64,000 nucleotides of DNA, taken from contig NZ_JAPEPC010000001.1 of NCBI RefSeq assembly GCF_026340465.1, forward strand, positions 7,331,501 to 7,395,500, read 5' to 3'. Shown in pieces: positions 61,812 to 64,000 of this stretch. The notes under the pieces were generated by a model that saw nothing but the letters and a program-made list of their open reading frames with translations, did no database searches and was not told where the DNA came from. The DNA is from Streptomyces sp. NBC_01306. Its GTDB lineage: Bacteria; Actinomycetota; Actinomycetes; Streptomycetales; Streptomycetaceae. The position numbers and the translations under genes are program-made. Numbering within the stretch: position 1 is the first letter of the stretch; every line of letters begins with the position of its first letter.

Positions 61812-62624
61812 GTGAGCCCTTCCCCCGTGAACACTCCCACCACGAAGAATTCCCCCGCTGAACTCGCGGGCCGGGTCGCCGTCGTCACCGGCGGCGGTTC
61901 CGGAATCGGCCGCGCCATCGCCCTGCGCTATGCCGCGGCGGGCGGAACCGTCGCGGTAATCGGCCGGCGCCCCGAGGCACTGGAGGAGACCGCGCGCCTC
62001 GCACGGGAGTCCGGCGGCACAGTGGAAACAGCCCCGGTCGACGTCCGCGACGCCGACGCGCTGACGTCCGCGATCGACGCGGTCGCCGCCCGGCACGGGC
62101 GCCTGGACGCGCTGGTCAACAACGCCGCAGGGAACTTCGTCGTACCCGCGGAGGACCTGTCCCCGAACGGCTGGCGCGCCGTGGTCGACATCGTCCTCAA
62201 CGGCACCTTCTTCGCCACCCGGGCCGCCGCGCAGCACATGCTCGGTGCGGGGGACGGGGCGATCGTCAACGTGATCGCCAGCTACGCCTGGCACGGCCAC
62301 CCCGGCACCGTCCACAGTGCGGCGGCCAAGGGCGGGGTGCTGGCGATGACCCGCACCCTCGCCGCCGAGTGGGGCGCGCGCGGTGTGCGGGTCAACTGCA
62401 TCGCGCCCGGCCCGACGGAGACCGAGGGCGCGGGCGCCGCGCTGTGGCCCACGCCGGAGGCCCGTGCCCGGGTGCTCGACAGCGTTCCGGCCGGGCGCTT
62501 CACCACACCGGATGAGGTCGCCGAGGCCGCACTCTTCCTGCTGGAGGAACGCTCGCGCTACATCACCGGTACGACGATGGTGATCGACGGCGGCCAGTGG
62601 CTGGGCCGCCAGGTCTACGGCTGA
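61812..62624 (+). CDS. SDR oxidoreductase, dienoyl-CoA reductase type
   Basis: 270 residues from GTG 61812, with AAGGAG 9 nt upstream; GTG 61782, overlapping the previous stop, is an alternative. Rossmann motif VVTGGGSGIGRAIAL and NNAAGNFVVPAE. The usual YxxxK is replaced by HSAAAKGG, so lysine is kept but Tyr is Ser, as in 2,4-dienoyl-CoA reductases, where another Tyr serves. C-terminal TGTTMVIDGGQWL. Reduces an unsaturated acyl-CoA in the module. Confidence 0.85.
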   Translation: MSPSPVNTPTTKNSPAELAGRVAVVTGGGSGIGRAIALRYAAAGGTVAVIGRRPEALEETARLARESGGTVETAPVDVRDADALTSAIDAVAARHGRLDALVNNAAGNFVVPAEDLSPNGWRAVVDIVLNGTFFATRAAAQHMLGAGDGAIVNVIASYAWHGHPGTVHSAAAKGGVLAMTRTLAAEWGARGVRVNCIAPGPTETEGAGAALWPTPEARARVLDSVPAGRFTTPDEVAEAALFLLEERSRYITGTTMVIDGGQWLGRQVYG

Positions 62625-62682
62625 CGTGGGCTGCTCCACGGCTGACGTGGTCTGCGGCTGATGTCGTCCGAGGCGGCAGATC

Positions 62683-63255
62683 TCACACGCGGTCCGACGG
62701 CCGGTCGAGGGCGTTGTCCACGAGGATCCGTGCCCATGCGGCGTCCAGCGGGCCGGGGCGGAACAGGATCCGGTACATCATCGGGGCGACGACGCGGTCG
62801 ACGACCTGCTCCGTGTCCGGTACGGCCTCGCCGCGTTCCGATGCCCGGCCGAGCATGATGTCGATCTGATCCGCCGCGTAGGCCGAGCACTGCCCCGCAT
62901 TGCTGCCGTCCGGATCCCCCAGGAGCGCGTCACGGATGTACGCCCGCCCCGGCGGGGAAGCCATCTCCTCCAGGAACTGCTCGGCCCATGTGCCCAGGTC
63001 CGCGCGCAGGGTGCCGAGATCGGACGGGGGCGCCTCGGGGCGCAATCGCTCGACAGCGACGTCGGAGAGGAGTTCCTGCAGGTCGCCCCATCTGCGGTAC
63101 ACGGTCGACGGTGTCACGCCGGCACGGGCCGCCACGAGGGGGACGGTGAGTGCGTCCCGCCCCTGCTCGGCTTCCAGTTCACGGACGGCCGCGTGGACGG
63201 ACTCCTGCACGCGGGCGCTGCGCCCTCCGGGGCGAACCATGGGCTTGGGGCTCAT
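62683..63255 (-). CDS. TetR-family regulator
   Basis: 190 residues from ATG 63255, with AAGGTGG 5 nt upstream on the minus strand. HTH LTVPLVAARAGVTPSTVYRRWGDLQELL (about 37-64) and a TetR_C_16-like C-terminal domain (MMYRILFRPGPLDAAWARILVDNAL). Convergent with the SDR gene. Its promoter region has an AT-rich near-palindrome GCAAAATTATTGC (63271-63283) that may be its own site. Target genes are outside or unidentified. Confidence 0.88.
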   Translation of the reverse strand: MSPKPMVRPGGRSARVQESVHAAVRELEAEQGRDALTVPLVAARAGVTPSTVYRRWGDLQELLSDVAVERLRPEAPPSDLGTLRADLGTWAEQFLEEMASPPGRAYIRDALLGDPDGSNAGQCSAYAADQIDIMLGRASERGEAVPDTEQVVDRVVAPMMYRILFRPGPLDAAWARILVDNALDRPSDRV

Positions 63256-63270
63256 GGCATCCACCTTAAT

Positions 63271-63283
63271 GCAAAATTATTGC
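63271..63283. promoter_or_regulatory. AT-rich inverted repeat upstream of TetR gene
   Basis: GCAA-AATTA-TTGC, 4-bp arms, overlapping the AT-rich stretch that should hold the -10 of the minus-strand TetR gene (16 bp before ATG 63255). Possible autoregulatory site. Confidence 0.35.
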
Positions 63284-63381
63284 TTCAAGGGCGGTCTCTC
63301 ACGTCTCTCCACCGGGCCCGTCCGGCAGCCTGTGGACTCCGCAGAACAGGGCGCGCCCCATCGCCTACACGAGTGGGGCGT

Positions 63382-64000
63382 TCAGCCGGCGACCTGGGTG
63401 AGCGATCGCGTTCCGGTCTGCGCCCGTTCGTAGGCTCGTCCGGCGCGCAGCACGGTGGCCTCGCCCAGCGGACGTCCCATCAGCTGCATGCCGATCGGCA
63501 GGCCCGTGCGGTCGAGGCCGACGGGCAGGGTCAGCGCCGGGACCCCGGTGATGTTGGCCGGCGCGGAGAGGCGGACGTAACTGTCGGAGACGGCCTCGAC
63601 CGTGCCGTCCGCCCACTCGACACTGTCCTGGCCCGCCCTGGCGGCCGTCATCGGCACGGCCGGAGCCGCTATCAGGTCGACCGTGCCAAGCATCCGCGCC
63701 CACGCGTCGCGCATCAGGGTCCGTGCACGCTGGGCGCGCAGATAGTCGCCGGCCGAGACGAACTCCCCGGCCTCCAGCAGAACGCGGACGTCCGGCCCGT
63801 ACCGCTCGGGCATGGACCGCAGTGTGCGCTCGTGGTAGGCGGTTGCCTCGGGAACCATCAGGCCCCACTGGATCGCCTGGACGTATCGCGCCATCGGGAT
63901 CTCGACCTCGACGAGTTCCGCGCCCAGTTCCTGAAGCTGCCCGATGGCGCGCTGTACCGCCACGTCGATCTCGGGGGAGACCCGGTCGAAGTAGTAGTTG
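63382..64000 (-). CDS. amidase, C-terminal part (5' end beyond window)
   Basis: The frame is open to the right edge, so the catalytic Ser-Ser-Lys region is outside. The visible ~205 residues are the C-terminal part of an amidase-signature enzyme: NYYFDRVSPEIDVAVQRAI at the edge, DLIAAPAVPMTAARAG, SAPANITGVPALTLPVGLDR, GLPIGMQLMGRPLGEATVLRAGRAYE. Could be GatA-like or an aryl-amide/nitrile-pathway amidase. Confidence 0.88.
   Translation of the reverse strand, partial: NYYFDRVSPEIDVAVQRAIGQLQELGAELVEVEIPMARYVQAIQWGLMVPEATAYHERTLRSMPERYGPDVRVLLEAGEFVSAGDYLRAQRARTLMRDAWARMLGTVDLIAAPAVPMTAARAGQDSVEWADGTVEAVSDSYVRLSAPANITGVPALTLPVGLDRTGLPIGMQLMGRPLGEATVLRAGRAYERAQTGTRSLTQVAG

Noticed and set aside
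1..64000. CRISPR arrays, tRNA/rRNA genes, prophage modules
   Set aside because: No spaced direct-repeat arrays, cloverleaf sequences or phage structural genes were seen; the tandem repeats found are short and unspaced.

Overview
The window is very GC-rich, has short intergenic gaps, frequent GTG starts, 4-nt ATGA/GTGA gene overlaps, twin-arginine and Ala-rich signal peptides, and many TetR/MarR/IclR regulators. Together with the gene content (mixed CobG/CbiD cobalamin route, lipase-maturation-factor protein, Streptomyces-type monocupin quercetinase) this points to a Streptomyces or close relative, chromosomal, probably from an arm or sub-arm region rich in secreted proteins. No tRNA, rRNA, CRISPR array or prophage was seen.

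Layout. 1-11.3 kb: a steroid-ring degradation cluster. hsaE (cut by the window edge), hsaG, hsaF, kshA, a 66-aa cysteine-rich protein and kshB form one operon; an IclR regulator (5.07-5.93 kb, minus) faces hsaA-hsaD-hsaC-hsaB and kstD. KstD and KshAB open ring B, HsaAB hydroxylate the aromatic ring A, HsaC cleaves it, HsaD hydrolyses the product, and HsaE-F-G convert the C5 fragment to pyruvate and propanoyl-CoA. 11.5-17.2 kb: two large secreted proteins (a beta-helix protein with a PDZ-like domain, and a propeller/Fn3/LamG protein) plus a small membrane protein.

17.5-39.5 kb: cobalamin biosynthesis (cobL, cobM; then cbiD, cobK, cobIJ, cobH, cobG, cobN) and a Ni/Co permease, with two cobalamin riboswitches (upstream of cobN and of the permease). 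The cob genes are split by about 9 kb of other material: a lipase-maturation-factor protein, a MarR-controlled quercetinase/alpha-beta hydrolase pair, a decayed IS5-type transposase, and a resistance-like island (TetR, FAD monooxygenase, broken vat acetyltransferase, erythromycin esterase family protein, VOC protein) bounded on the right by another broken gene.

39.6-53.9 kb: mostly single genes, many secreted (polysaccharide deacetylase, hyaluronidase-like hydrolase, lipase, phospholipase C, amidohydrolase), plus a LuxR-type regulator, two F420-type oxidoreductases, a TetR/FBP pair and a DinB protein. 54-62.6 kb: an apparent catabolic module: a double-HTH (XRE+TetR) regulator and flavin amine oxidase on the minus strand, divergent from an operon of APC permease, acyl-CoA dehydrogenase, NDP-forming acyl-CoA synthetase and dienoyl-CoA-reductase-like SDR. 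The window ends with a TetR regulator and the C-terminal part of an amidase.

Many regulators have a clear palindrome in the adjoining intergenic space (IclR, MarR, three TetR, LuxR); these are the most directly testable observations here.
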